Source: Paenibacillus plantarum
GTDB taxonomy: Bacteria; Bacillota; Bacilli; Paenibacillales; NBRC-103111
Direction of reading: 5' to 3'
DNA: 64,000 bases
NCBI RefSeq assembly: GCF_013141695.1
Contig: NZ_WHNY01000019.1
Location: 20,051 to 84,050, forward strand
Numbering within the stretch: the first letter of the stretch is position 1; each line of letters opens with the position of its first letter. Under the pieces are notes generated by a model. That model did no database searches. It saw only the letters and a program-made list of their open reading frames with translations, and was not told the origin of the DNA. Below, one piece after another: positions 52,560 through 61,272 of this stretch. Position numbers and translations under genes: made by a program.

Positions 52560-54719
52560 TCACAACGTACGCTTCCTACTCCCCCCAGGCCCCCACCAAT
52601 TCCATTTGCCCAGAATGACCATTAATGCGGGAACAAGCACCAACCTAATCACCGTCGCATCAATAAAAATGGCAGCTGCAATACCCAACCCTAGTTGTTT
52701 CACGCCGACAACATCTCCGAATGCAAAAGGCAACGTGACGGCAATCATGATCGCTGCCGCAGAGTTGATAATCTTACTTATGGACCCTAAGCCGACTAGC
52801 ACAGAACGATGATTATCTTGCGTCCGCTGGTACTCCTCATAAATGCGCGATACTAAGAATACGCCGTAATCCATCGAGATTCCAAACGCCAGTCCAAAGA
52901 TAAACACAGGAATCATAATGGCGATCTTACTCGGTTCTAAGCCGAAATGCCCCTCTTCAAACAGCCAAGTTAGAATTCCGAAAGACGCACCTAAGCTCAG
53001 GAGGTTCATGAGAATTGTTTTTAAGGGGATGAGAATGGAACGGAAAGCGATGAATAAGACCACATAGTTAGAAATGAGTATGAACAAGAGTACATAGATT
53101 AAATTGTCAAAAATATCATCGAAAATCTCCTGTTGATACTTCGCCTCACCACCTAGAAGGAATGGGAGCGCTCCTGCTTTCCCCTCTACTTCCCAGCGTC
53201 TCACCCAATCCATCACTTGCTGTGAGGAGGGTTCACCGTGTAATCGAACCTGAACGAGCATCTCATTCTTATGGACAAAAGCTTGAAAGATGCGCTCATT
53301 GCCCGCTTTTGCGTTTGGATGTTGAGATAACAAATAGAGTTGATCATAGGGCATTCGCAATGTCGAATAAATCGAATCTACCTTTTCAACGAGCGGATCC
53401 CTCTCTAATGTTTGTACAAGTAAAGAGGCGTTCTTCCAATCACTTTGGGTCAACTGAGTTGATTTTCCTCTGGCGACTAGATAGATATCTGAACTTGTTT
53501 TCGTGCCAAAATGTGTTTGGTACGCTTCGAATGCTGCGCGGGATTCATAGCCCTTCGGCAAAGAGGTCGCATCTGGTATGGCTAATTTCATTGTCGTTAG
53601 CGGCAGGAAACAACAGATAAGAATACACGCTGCAAGCAAGCTCATTTGGACAGGTCTACTCATCACAAATCGCGCCATCGCAAACCACACATTGTTCGTA
53701 CCTTTTGTCGTATAGAGCGGTCTGCGTTCAGCTCGAATGGCTGGCCACCACAGGGTTAGAAGCGCCGGCACTAACGTTAGCGTCAGCATAACGGAAACGG
53801 TTAACACAGTCATTGCACCTAAGGCAATGGTCGAAAATATAGGAAGCGGAATGAACAATATTCCCATGAGGCCTAAAAAAACACTAAGTGCCGAGAATAA
53901 GACGGCTCTTCCAGCTGTTCTCATCGTAGTTTGGATGGCTTGTCCAACAGGAAGCACATGAATTTCCTCACGAAAACGACTAACCATCATCAAGGCAAAA
54001 TCGATACTCAGGGCCAGACCTACCATCGGAATAACATTCAGTACAAAGTTAGATAAATCAATTTGTGTGCCTATGCCATACATAATGCCCATCGTGCTCG
54101 TAACCCCGAAAACGCCAACGATGATAGGAATCAGCGAGGAAGTCATGCCGCCAAATGCCAGCCATAGAATCAAAAAGGCTGCCGGAATGCCTAAGCTTTC
54201 CGCTTTTCGCAAATCATGCTGACTCGCTCGGTTGACATCTTCTTGCACAACCGACTTTCCTGTCAATGACACGTTCATCTCTCGATGCTTGGGTAATCGT
54301 GTCTGAATTTCTTGCAATACTTGCTCCATGTCATGTGGACTTTGCTCGAATCCAAGCAGCGCATAGGCATAATTCCCTTGGATCATTCCTTCCCGTTCGA
54401 GCGGAGATACAATCTCTCTTAACCCTTGCATGCCGTGTAAAGTTATCATATCTTGCTGCAAGTAGCGTTCGAATTGCTGGGGCTCCATCTTGCTATTTTT
54501 CTCAAATACGAGAATGACGGGATTCGCTGGAATGTGAAAATTAGAGGCGAGTGTTTGCTCGACCTTGACAAAAGAGCCATCTGAAATCAACCCATGATCC
54601 TTCAAAACAGCAGGCAGCTTAGGAGCATACCATCCAAAATACAGGAAGAATACGACCCAAAATAGAACGATGGTTTTGGGAAATCGGAGGGATATCAGAG
54701 CAAGTTTATGCAAGATCAT
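52560..54719 (-). CDS. MMPL/RND family exporter
   Basis: 719 residues, 12 helices in two repeats: helix 1, a large extracellular loop (35-165), helices 2-6, a second loop (370-530), then helices 7-12. The MMPL signatures SIDFALMMVSRFREEI in helix 4 and FGISMDYGVFLVSRIYEEY in helix 10 carry the proton-relay aspartates. MMPL proteins move lipids and lipid-like products across the membrane. Last gene of the type III PKS operon, 10 nt behind the flavoprotein, so it most likely exports the polyketide lipid. ATG 54719 is very close to its GAGGAGG; TTG 54713 is an alternative. Confidence 0.9.
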   Translation of the reverse strand: MILHKLALISLRFPKTIVLFWVVFFLYFGWYAPKLPAVLKDHGLISDGSFVKVEQTLASNFHIPANPVILVFEKNSKMEPQQFERYLQQDMITLHGMQGLREIVSPLEREGMIQGNYAYALLGFEQSPHDMEQVLQEIQTRLPKHREMNVSLTGKSVVQEDVNRASQHDLRKAESLGIPAAFLILWLAFGGMTSSLIPIIVGVFGVTSTMGIMYGIGTQIDLSNFVLNVIPMVGLALSIDFALMMVSRFREEIHVLPVGQAIQTTMRTAGRAVLFSALSVFLGLMGILFIPLPIFSTIALGAMTVLTVSVMLTLTLVPALLTLWWPAIRAERRPLYTTKGTNNVWFAMARFVMSRPVQMSLLAACILICCFLPLTTMKLAIPDATSLPKGYESRAAFEAYQTHFGTKTSSDIYLVARGKSTQLTQSDWKNASLLVQTLERDPLVEKVDSIYSTLRMPYDQLYLLSQHPNAKAGNERIFQAFVHKNEMLVQVRLHGEPSSQQVMDWVRRWEVEGKAGALPFLLGGEAKYQQEIFDDIFDNLIYVLLFILISNYVVLFIAFRSILIPLKTILMNLLSLGASFGILTWLFEEGHFGLEPSKIAIMIPVFIFGLAFGISMDYGVFLVSRIYEEYQRTQDNHRSVLVGLGSISKIINSAAAIMIAVTLPFAFGDVVGVKQLGLGIAAAIFIDATVIRLVLVPALMVILGKWNWWGPGGSRKRTL

Positions 54720-54729
54720 AACCCTCCTC

Positions 54730-55881
54730 TTAATACTCAGTTTCTTTCAGCCTAGTCGCTTGCACGAATCGATCTGCCAATCCAGGTGTGAACTTAGCTG
54801 CAGCAAGCATCACGTGAGGCAAATACGGAACAGCTAATATTCCCTGCAACCGATGTCCCCACTTCAAGGGCCCTTTGAATTCTCGATGTATAGCCCGGGT
54901 ATAGTCATGCTCCCATTCAACTAAGCTGATCTGGCCCTTCAGATAGCGTGATGCAAATGGTGCGCATAAAATCGCTGAGCGGAGTGCCATCGACATCCCG
55001 TCACCGCATAACGGCGGCAGCATCATAGCGGCGTCACCTAATCGTGGAAACATATCCCACGCAAGGGGCTTACGTGTTAACTTTACAGGCGCAACAGCCG
55101 CTTGTGTGCCAGGAACAGATTGTGCAGAAGATAAACGTTCCGATAGCTTACTATGCTTAGCGCTTGCCGCCTCGATCAACCCTAGAATGGATTTGTTTGC
55201 CTGCTGAAAAGCCTCTCGTTCCAACAGGGCGGCCACATTCACCTGTCCACCTTCAATCGGGGATAGACCTAGGTAACCGCCTTCGAAGAAATAGAGTTCG
55301 ACAACCCCATCCATGTCCACCCCTGTATAGTGGGATTTCACACCGAGATGCGCCCCATTAACAGACTTGGCATCGCGCGGAGATTGACTTCGGAGTCCAG
55401 GAATAGCCGTTGCACCACAGGCAGCGATAACAGCTCGCACGTAATATTCCTGAACCCCACCGTGCTTTTTCGTAGTTATTATGTATCCTTGCTCACCGGG
55501 TTTCACAGAAATCACCGTTGTTTCCGTCTGCACTTGCACGCCAGCGCGCAAAGCCGCCTGATGAAGCGTAGCGTCAAGCTGATAACGGCTTACTCCCCAA
55601 GCTGTTCCAGGAAGATCGATCTCCAGTGGATTTCCCCGACTGAGAATCAAGCTTGTCCGTTGAATGATACTTGGCTTTAAGGCGGACACGGCTTCACGCA
55701 ATCCAAGCTTTTTAAGCATCGTGAGGGATTCAGGGGATAGAAATTCCCCGCACACCTTATGCCTCGGGAATGCTTTACGATCGAACAGCACCGTATCCCA
55801 GCCATGATCAGCTAAGGACTTGGCCATCACACTGCCTGCGATTCCTGCACCAATAACGGCTGCATCATAGATGTGAGTCAT
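54730..55881 (-). CDS. FAD-dependent oxidoreductase (geranylgeranyl reductase/hydroxylase-like)
   Basis: 383 residues. N-terminal Rossmann motif AAVIGAGIAGSVMAKSLADHG (8-28), PRHKVCGEFLSPE motif (about 39-51), and the second FAD motif LGDAAMMLPPLCGDGMSMAL (about 285-304). This is the group that includes aromatic hydroxylases and lipid desaturases/reductases. The ATG overlaps the methyltransferase stop by 4 nt. In Streptomyces srsABC a flavoprotein hydroxylates a type III PKS phenolic lipid to a quinone; the same step is plausible here. Confidence 0.9.
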   Translation of the reverse strand: MTHIYDAAVIGAGIAGSVMAKSLADHGWDTVLFDRKAFPRHKVCGEFLSPESLTMLKKLGLREAVSALKPSIIQRTSLILSRGNPLEIDLPGTAWGVSRYQLDATLHQAALRAGVQVQTETTVISVKPGEQGYIITTKKHGGVQEYYVRAVIAACGATAIPGLRSQSPRDAKSVNGAHLGVKSHYTGVDMDGVVELYFFEGGYLGLSPIEGGQVNVAALLEREAFQQANKSILGLIEAASAKHSKLSERLSSAQSVPGTQAAVAPVKLTRKPLAWDMFPRLGDAAMMLPPLCGDGMSMALRSAILCAPFASRYLKGQISLVEWEHDYTRAIHREFKGPLKWGHRLQGILAVPYLPHVMLAAAKFTPGLADRFVQATRLKETEY

Positions 55882-56606
55882 CGCGCCCGCTCCCTTTTCA
55901 CAATGACGACAGCATACCTAAATAGCGGTCTCCATGACACGATCATGTCTGAGAGATCCAATGATTTGCGCAGTATGGTCCAATCCTTTGCACGAAAGCC
56001 TTTGGCTACTGATAAGGGGCCATCATTTAGAATATAACGGTTCTTGGAAATCATGCGAGCCGTCACCCACACAGCAGCCCAGGCAATCCAATGCCGATGG
56101 ATATCATTAATGACAACGCCTAATCGAGATGCCTTCAGCATACAGCCCACAACTTGAGGAAGTTCCGTATTTGTAAAATGATGCACAAATTGCGTACCGG
56201 TCGTGATATCGACCCCATTTTCCGGAAGCTGAAATAAACTGCTCCGCATCACGCTTACACGTGGCTCAGTACGAAAGAACTCGCGCGCCTCCGCACACGC
56301 TTCCTCTGTAATATCGACTAGCGTAATACGCAGTTCTACACCATGCTCATCCGCCCAGCGTAAGAGATGGCGATTCACATCGCCAGAACCAGATCCAACA
56401 TCCAGAATCGATAATGTCTTGGGTTTGCCTGCTTGCAGCCATAAGCGTTTAAAGCCAAATAAGGTAGGCCCTGCAGCTCCAAAAATACGATTAAGCAGAC
56501 GCAAATGCTGCAAGGCTTGCCGAAGCTCGGGACCCCCCGACGAGAAGTCATCCATTAGTTCATGTTGCACTGCTCGTTGTTTGAGCCCCTTAAACATAAG
56601 ATTCAT
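55878..56606 (-). CDS. SAM-dependent class I methyltransferase
   Basis: 242 residues. SAM-binding motif I ILDVGSGSGDVNRHL (about 71-85), motif II VDITEEACAEAREFF, and FVHHFTNTELPQVVGCML as post motif. The C-terminal third (VVINDIHRHWIAWAAVWVTARM) is hydrophobic, fitting a lipid-like substrate. Overlaps the PKS gene by 17 nt and the flavoprotein by 4 nt. Probably methylates the polyketide ring or a hydroxyl group. ATG 56597 is an alternative start. Confidence 0.88.
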   Translation of the reverse strand: MNLMFKGLKQRAVQHELMDDFSSGGPELRQALQHLRLLNRIFGAAGPTLFGFKRLWLQAGKPKTLSILDVGSGSGDVNRHLLRWADEHGVELRITLVDITEEACAEAREFFRTEPRVSVMRSSLFQLPENGVDITTGTQFVHHFTNTELPQVVGCMLKASRLGVVINDIHRHWIAWAAVWVTARMISKNRYILNDGPLSVAKGFRAKDWTILRKSLDLSDMIVSWRPLFRYAVVIVKRERAR

Positions 56607-57735
56607 CTAACTTCGTTTCCTGTATGGCAGTGACACCTCGATAGGTGAATTGAATCATTTCACACGTAAGTCCTGGTCCGAATGCGAGAGATAACCCACT
56701 TGTCGGACCTGCTCCGCGGTTCACCAGTTCCTGCCTCATTTCATCGAATACGAAAAGAATCGTTGCCGAAGACATATTGCCATAATTGCGCAACACAGTG
56801 CGGCTCGGTCGCGTTTCTTCCGAGGTTAATTCGTACACTTCTTCCAACGCATCAATAATCCCTTTTCCCCCTGGATGAATCGCCCAAAGTTCCGGTTTAG
56901 GTCCGCCATCAAGCAGATGCGCTACTTGCTCAGGAATCCAGGTTCCAATTAGCTTAGGAATATTCGGAGACAGATACAGATCAAAACCGTGATTCCCTAC
57001 TTCCCATTTCATTTCGTCTGCGCAATCTTGCAAGAGAATCGAATGATCATTTCCTAATTGAAATATGGGATGATGCTGTTCACTTGCGATACCGACCACA
57101 CAGGACGAAGCCCCATCTCCGAAAAAGGAAGCGCCAAATAAAGCCTCTCTATCACTTGAAGGCTGAATGTGGAGGGTACACAATTCCACGCAGACGACTA
57201 GTATTTTAGCGGACGGGTTGCTGGAAGCGATTTGACTGGACAAACACACAGCCTTCAATCCAGCAGCGCAGCCTAGGAAATTGAAAGGGATCCGATTGAC
57301 ATTGGCAGCTAGTCCCAACCGCTGCGTCAAAGCGGCATCTAGTCCTGGCAGGAACTGTCCTGTACAGCTTACGGTGATTAGATGCGTGATGTCAGACACG
57401 TCAACTTTGGCATCACTCAGGGCTTTCTCAGCTGCCTGTAAAGCTAAGGGAACTGACTCCCGTTTATAAGTAGCCATCCGATCGGAAGTCGATGGTGCTT
57501 CTTGATTTGATTGTGAAAAGTACCGGCAATGTTCCGCTGTTTCTAACAGATTCGGTTCGCAGGTATATCTCGTTTCTACGCCGCATTGCTTGAAAATTTT
57601 CTTCGCCCAACGCGCAGAGTTAGGAGTATCTCGTAACGCATCCGTCAATCGCTCAGAAGTATCTGCTTGCTCAAGACGGAATTCAGGCACAGCGGTGCCT
57701 ATTCCCAGAATTGCAATATCGTGATTTTCTTTCAT
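56590..57735 (-). CDS. Type III polyketide synthase (chalcone synthase family)
   Basis: 381 residues. Thiolase fold with the full catalytic triad: C156 in FNFLGCAAGL, H287 in WAIHPGGKG, N320 in RNYGNMSSAT; the C-terminal loop GLSLAFGPGLTCEM is the family GFGPG motif. It extends a starter acyl-CoA with malonyl-CoA and cyclises it to pyrone or resorcinol; bacterial relatives use long fatty starters. First gene of a four-gene overlapping operon with methyltransferase, flavoprotein and MMPL exporter. The binding site GGGGA is rather far (12 nt). Product inferred to be an alkyl-pyrone, -resorcinol or quinone. The 240-bp gap upstream has no gene. Confidence 0.95.
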   Translation of the reverse strand: MKENHDIAILGIGTAVPEFRLEQADTSERLTDALRDTPNSARWAKKIFKQCGVETRYTCEPNLLETAEHCRYFSQSNQEAPSTSDRMATYKRESVPLALQAAEKALSDAKVDVSDITHLITVSCTGQFLPGLDAALTQRLGLAANVNRIPFNFLGCAAGLKAVCLSSQIASSNPSAKILVVCVELCTLHIQPSSDREALFGASFFGDGASSCVVGIASEQHHPIFQLGNDHSILLQDCADEMKWEVGNHGFDLYLSPNIPKLIGTWIPEQVAHLLDGGPKPELWAIHPGGKGIIDALEEVYELTSEETRPSRTVLRNYGNMSSATILFVFDEMRQELVNRGAGPTSGLSLAFGPGLTCEMIQFTYRGVTAIQETKLDESYV

Positions 57736-57976
57736 GGTCTATGCTCATCCCCTTGGCTCATTCAATTCTTGGTTGGACATGCAGGTCACTTTACCTATAT
57801 GTATGCAAGAAATGTGGCTTATATGAGAGAAATTTCCATAAGGAGGATAGCTTGTCTAGGGGCGCTATGCAAAAAAAGACTACCTCGCAATCGATTCCTC
57901 GAACGCTTGCAAGATAACCCTTTTACATGCAAATCTATGCCGCAGACCGTGCGTGTCATTCATGCTGCCAGACGTT

Positions 57977-59818
57977 TCATGTCGTGCTCGCGGAAGCCCC
58001 AATGCCCAAGCCTTGAAAAAAGGCGCGATTGCTGAGGATTCTGCTGTCTTCAGGAATAAAGGTGGCAGCAATCTCGTTGTGGTGATTAGCTCGTTCATTT
58101 TGTTCCAACTTATTATAGCAGACGCTAAGCTGGATATGCGGCAGCCAGGTCCAGCAGGCATGCTGCATCAAGGCTTGCGGATGCTGCGGTTTCTCCAGCG
58201 AAGCGGCCATTTGGTACCAATACGCAGCGCTGGCATAATCGCTTTCTTCCATATGATAATAACCCAGCCTGCAGCAGTTCTCCGCTCTTGGCAACTGGTA
58301 AGCGAACGATAACAACGCCTTCGCCTTCGCTTCCATCAGATTGCCCAGCTTGTGCAAGCAGTCAGCAGCGCGACCGCAGGCATTGATAATGTCTTCGATC
58401 CAGCTGTCCTTCTGTTCCAGGAACTGCTCGTACTTACGTAAGGAGCGCGCCCATTGCTGATGGTCGAATAGTTCATTTGCATAATAATACAAATCGCGGG
58501 AAGAGAACTTCTTCCCTTCTTTTTCCTTTTTTTCATAGAGATGCAGATTGCGGGAAGTTTGGGTATGCTTGCGATCGTGCGTTACGCATACATCGGCGTA
58601 TTCGATCGCTCCAAACACTTCAAGATACTCGTGTACGACACCGATCCAGCGAAACCCTCTTTCTCGCTTAACCAGCCTGTTTCTGCGCAAACTGACCGTG
58701 ACATGGCCAAATTCGTCGAAGGCGAGGTTGTATACCATCGAAACAGCATCTGTATGCCATGGCAAGGATTGCTTCAGGACGAGGAATCTGTCAGCGTCCC
58801 CTGGCAATAAGATATCATCAGCGTCAAGCCATAAAATATAGTCCTTCTTAGCCTTCTGAAAGGCAAAATTCCGTGCTGCGGAAAAATCATCAATCCAATC
58901 AAAATCGTAAATCCGATCCGTAAATTGACGAGCGATCTCTTTGGTTCGATCCGTGGAACCCGTATCGATAATAATGATCTCGTCAACGCATCCCTGTACA
59001 CTGGACAAACAGCGTTCTAACGTTTCTTCCTCATTTTTGACAATCATGCACAAGCTGACCGAAACAGCCCACTTCCAACTGTGCAACGCCAATGTGATAT
59101 CCAATCCCCATTTTTCAAACGATTTTCGGCTATTTGTGCTAATTTGTTCATCATACAATGAAGGATCGTCAGCATATTTTCCATATTTCCGCTCGTAGCG
59201 CACAAAGCAGTCCTCGGCAACATAAAGCTCGTAACCTTCTTGCAAAGCACGGTAGCATAAATCGTCATCCTCGCAACTTTCTTCTTCGAATCTTTCATCA
59301 AACCCGCCCAACTGGTCAAAGGCGCTTTTACGGAGCATCACAAGATGGCTTAGCACGCGAGTTACACGTTTGCTCCGGCTTTCGCGCATAATGCCAATGC
59401 TCTCGGAGTAGGACTGCATCACTCGCGGGTTTTCGCTGATAATTGGCGTGTTTTGCACGCCGCTAATACCGCTGCTGACAGGGCCAACCACAGCCGCAAG
59501 CTTGTGCCGCTCCATGCAGTCGCTCAACCGTCCGAGCCATCCATCCGTAACGTACATATACTCGCGCATGCATACAAGATGAGGTGATGAAGCAGCAGCA
59601 ACGCCTATATTGTAAGCTGCCGCAACGCTGGTTCCAGGCTTACAGAACACGACAGTTACGTTTCTATTCTGCTCTAGCCATTGAGACATTCGCAGAGAGT
59701 CTTCCTCCAACACAACGATTAAATGGTAAGGGTGCTCTGTAGTAGAGAGACGAAGGTTGAGGATGCATTCTTGCATAGCTTCAAAATGCTGAGCCAGCAG
59801 GACGATGTCCGTTATCAT
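57977..59818 (-). CDS. Double-domain GT2 glycosyltransferase with TPR-like tail
   Basis: 613 residues. Domain 1 (1-245) is a GT2-like fold with degenerate donor site (HLVCMREYMYVTDGWLG; GGFDERFEEESCEDDDLCYRA). Domain 2 (250-455) is a canonical GT2 of the SunS/TPR type (SLCMIVKNEEETLERCLSS, IIIDTGSTDRTKEIA, YILWLDADDILLP). The last 150 residues form TPR-like helices. Such proteins are often encoded beside collagen-like surface proteins and probably glycosylate their threonines. Last gene of the surface locus, 100 nt behind the RCC1 gene with a hairpin in between. Confidence 0.88.
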   Translation of the reverse strand: MITDIVLLAQHFEAMQECILNLRLSTTEHPYHLIVVLEEDSLRMSQWLEQNRNVTVVFCKPGTSVAAAYNIGVAAASSPHLVCMREYMYVTDGWLGRLSDCMERHKLAAVVGPVSSGISGVQNTPIISENPRVMQSYSESIGIMRESRSKRVTRVLSHLVMLRKSAFDQLGGFDERFEEESCEDDDLCYRALQEGYELYVAEDCFVRYERKYGKYADDPSLYDEQISTNSRKSFEKWGLDITLALHSWKWAVSVSLCMIVKNEEETLERCLSSVQGCVDEIIIIDTGSTDRTKEIARQFTDRIYDFDWIDDFSAARNFAFQKAKKDYILWLDADDILLPGDADRFLVLKQSLPWHTDAVSMVYNLAFDEFGHVTVSLRRNRLVKRERGFRWIGVVHEYLEVFGAIEYADVCVTHDRKHTQTSRNLHLYEKKEKEGKKFSSRDLYYYANELFDHQQWARSLRKYEQFLEQKDSWIEDIINACGRAADCLHKLGNLMEAKAKALLSFAYQLPRAENCCRLGYYHMEESDYASAAYWYQMAASLEKPQHPQALMQHACWTWLPHIQLSVCYNKLEQNERANHHNEIAATFIPEDSRILSNRAFFQGLGIGASASTT

Positions 59819-59867
59819 ACCAAATCACGCTCCGAGTTGTTATTCGACATAGTCTTGTTCCTACATG

Positions 59868-59912
59868 AAAAAAAGCAGCTGCAGTCGCAGCAATTGCAGA
59901 CCGCAGCTTCTT
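59868..59912 (-). terminator. Hairpin/attenuator between the RCC1 and glycosyltransferase genes
   Basis: Minus-strand AGCTGC..GTC / GAC..GCAGCT followed by seven T. It may end most transcripts from the surface genes and lower glycosyltransferase expression. Confidence 0.6.
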
Positions 59913-59918
59913 TCTTGA

Positions 59919-61223
59919 TTAATTCTCCCTGGACGCTTTTGAATTCAATCCATTTATTCCTTGCGGATAAAGCTGCAGATTCTTCTCTTGATTTCCTAAT
60001 TGACCGAATATGTTGGAGCCCCATGTATAATACACGCCGTTGGTCCCGAGTGCTCCGCTTGCATAGAAGCCTGAGGAGATTTGACTGGCGGCAATGCCGG
60101 GAACTTGCACAGGACTGTTTTGATGGCTAGGCGTACCGTTGCCAAGCTGCCCATAGCTGTTCGAACCCCATGCCCACACCGTACCGTCTTCCTTCAGCGC
60201 CATGCTGTACCATTCTCCCGCAGAAATCGAGGCCACTTGAACGAGGCCAGCAACCTGAACGGGAGCAGCATGTCCTTTATTCGTCTTATCGCCAAGCTCG
60301 CCATATTCGTTATGCCCCCAAGCCCACACCGTACCATCGTTCAACAAAGCGAGCGAATGATCATACCCAGCACTGACCGCTTTTACTCCGTGAATACCGC
60401 CAATCTGGAAGGGGCGGTTGCGGGAGCTTGTCGTGCCGTCGCCCAATTGTCCTTGGGCGTTAGCGCCCCAGGCCCACACCGTGCCGTCTTTTGTTAACGC
60501 CAGATTATGCCATCCCGCAGCTGATACGGACGTCACATCGTTCAGACCTTGAACCTGCATGGGAACGGTTTGCTGAGTAGTCGTACCATCCCCTAGCTCG
60601 CCAAATACATTGGACCCCCAAGCCCATACTGTGCCGTCCTTTTTCAACGCCAAGGTGTACGATTCTCCCACAGAAATTGCTGTTATATCGCTAAGTGTAG
60701 AAACTTGTTCCGCCGTCTGACGAGATACGGTTGTACCGTCGCCCAACTGCCCGAAACGGTTGTCGCCCCATGTCCAAACCGTACCATCATTTTTCAAGAC
60801 CACATTATGAGTTCCTATAAAAGCATCGGCGACATGTTCCATACCTGCAACCAGCTTCGGTGTCTGATACGAATTTCCACTTTGAGGCTGGACTGAACCC
60901 CAGACCCAAAGCGCTCCACGATCGTCAATAGCCATGCTCTGCCCGAAGCCCATGCGAATACGGGGCTCTACCGTTCCATATACCGAATAGGTTACTGCCG
61001 TTACACTTGGAATAATTGGCGGCAATGTGCCATACACCGCCGACTGAACATCATTCAAATACACGTCTCTCGAATCAATCAAGAGACTCGAAGGTGCTTC
61101 GGATGCCAATTGTTCAGTAACATCCGTTGCCTGAATCGCATTCCCATAAGTATTGGCCGAGGTCATGAGTAAATAACTAGCTATAGTGGTGCGGATCCAT
61201 ATCTTGGTTCGCTTTTTGTGCAT
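59919..61223 (-). CDS. Secreted RCC1-repeat beta-propeller protein
   Basis: 434 residues. Signal peptide (IRTTIASYLLMTSANTYGNA) then seven RCC1-type repeats of about 50 residues from residue 100 to the end, each with DGTVWAWGxNxxGQLGDGT and a following VxxIxxVxAI. The shape is a seven-bladed propeller, usually a protein-binding scaffold. ATG 61223 has GGGGGAAG 5 nt upstream; the frame to 61238 includes that site. It follows the collagen-like gene by 49 nt and is probably co-transcribed, so it may be a partner of the surface fibre. Confidence 0.88.
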   Translation of the reverse strand: MHKKRTKIWIRTTIASYLLMTSANTYGNAIQATDVTEQLASEAPSSLLIDSRDVYLNDVQSAVYGTLPPIIPSVTAVTYSVYGTVEPRIRMGFGQSMAIDDRGALWVWGSVQPQSGNSYQTPKLVAGMEHVADAFIGTHNVVLKNDGTVWTWGDNRFGQLGDGTTVSRQTAEQVSTLSDITAISVGESYTLALKKDGTVWAWGSNVFGELGDGTTTQQTVPMQVQGLNDVTSVSAAGWHNLALTKDGTVWAWGANAQGQLGDGTTSSRNRPFQIGGIHGVKAVSAGYDHSLALLNDGTVWAWGHNEYGELGDKTNKGHAAPVQVAGLVQVASISAGEWYSMALKEDGTVWAWGSNSYGQLGNGTPSHQNSPVQVPGIAASQISSGFYASGALGTNGVYYTWGSNIFGQLGNQEKNLQLYPQGINGLNSKASREN

Positions 61224-61272
61224 TGCATCTTCCCCCATCTGTCCTGAGCTTCTTGCCGTTCAGAACCTTGTA

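Noticed and set aside
57736..57976. A gene in the gap between the PKS and the glycosyltransferase
   Set aside because: Short plus-strand frames overlap the 3' end of the glycosyltransferase or the PKS start and show no coding features; only a weak hairpin with a T tract near 57860-57900 is present.
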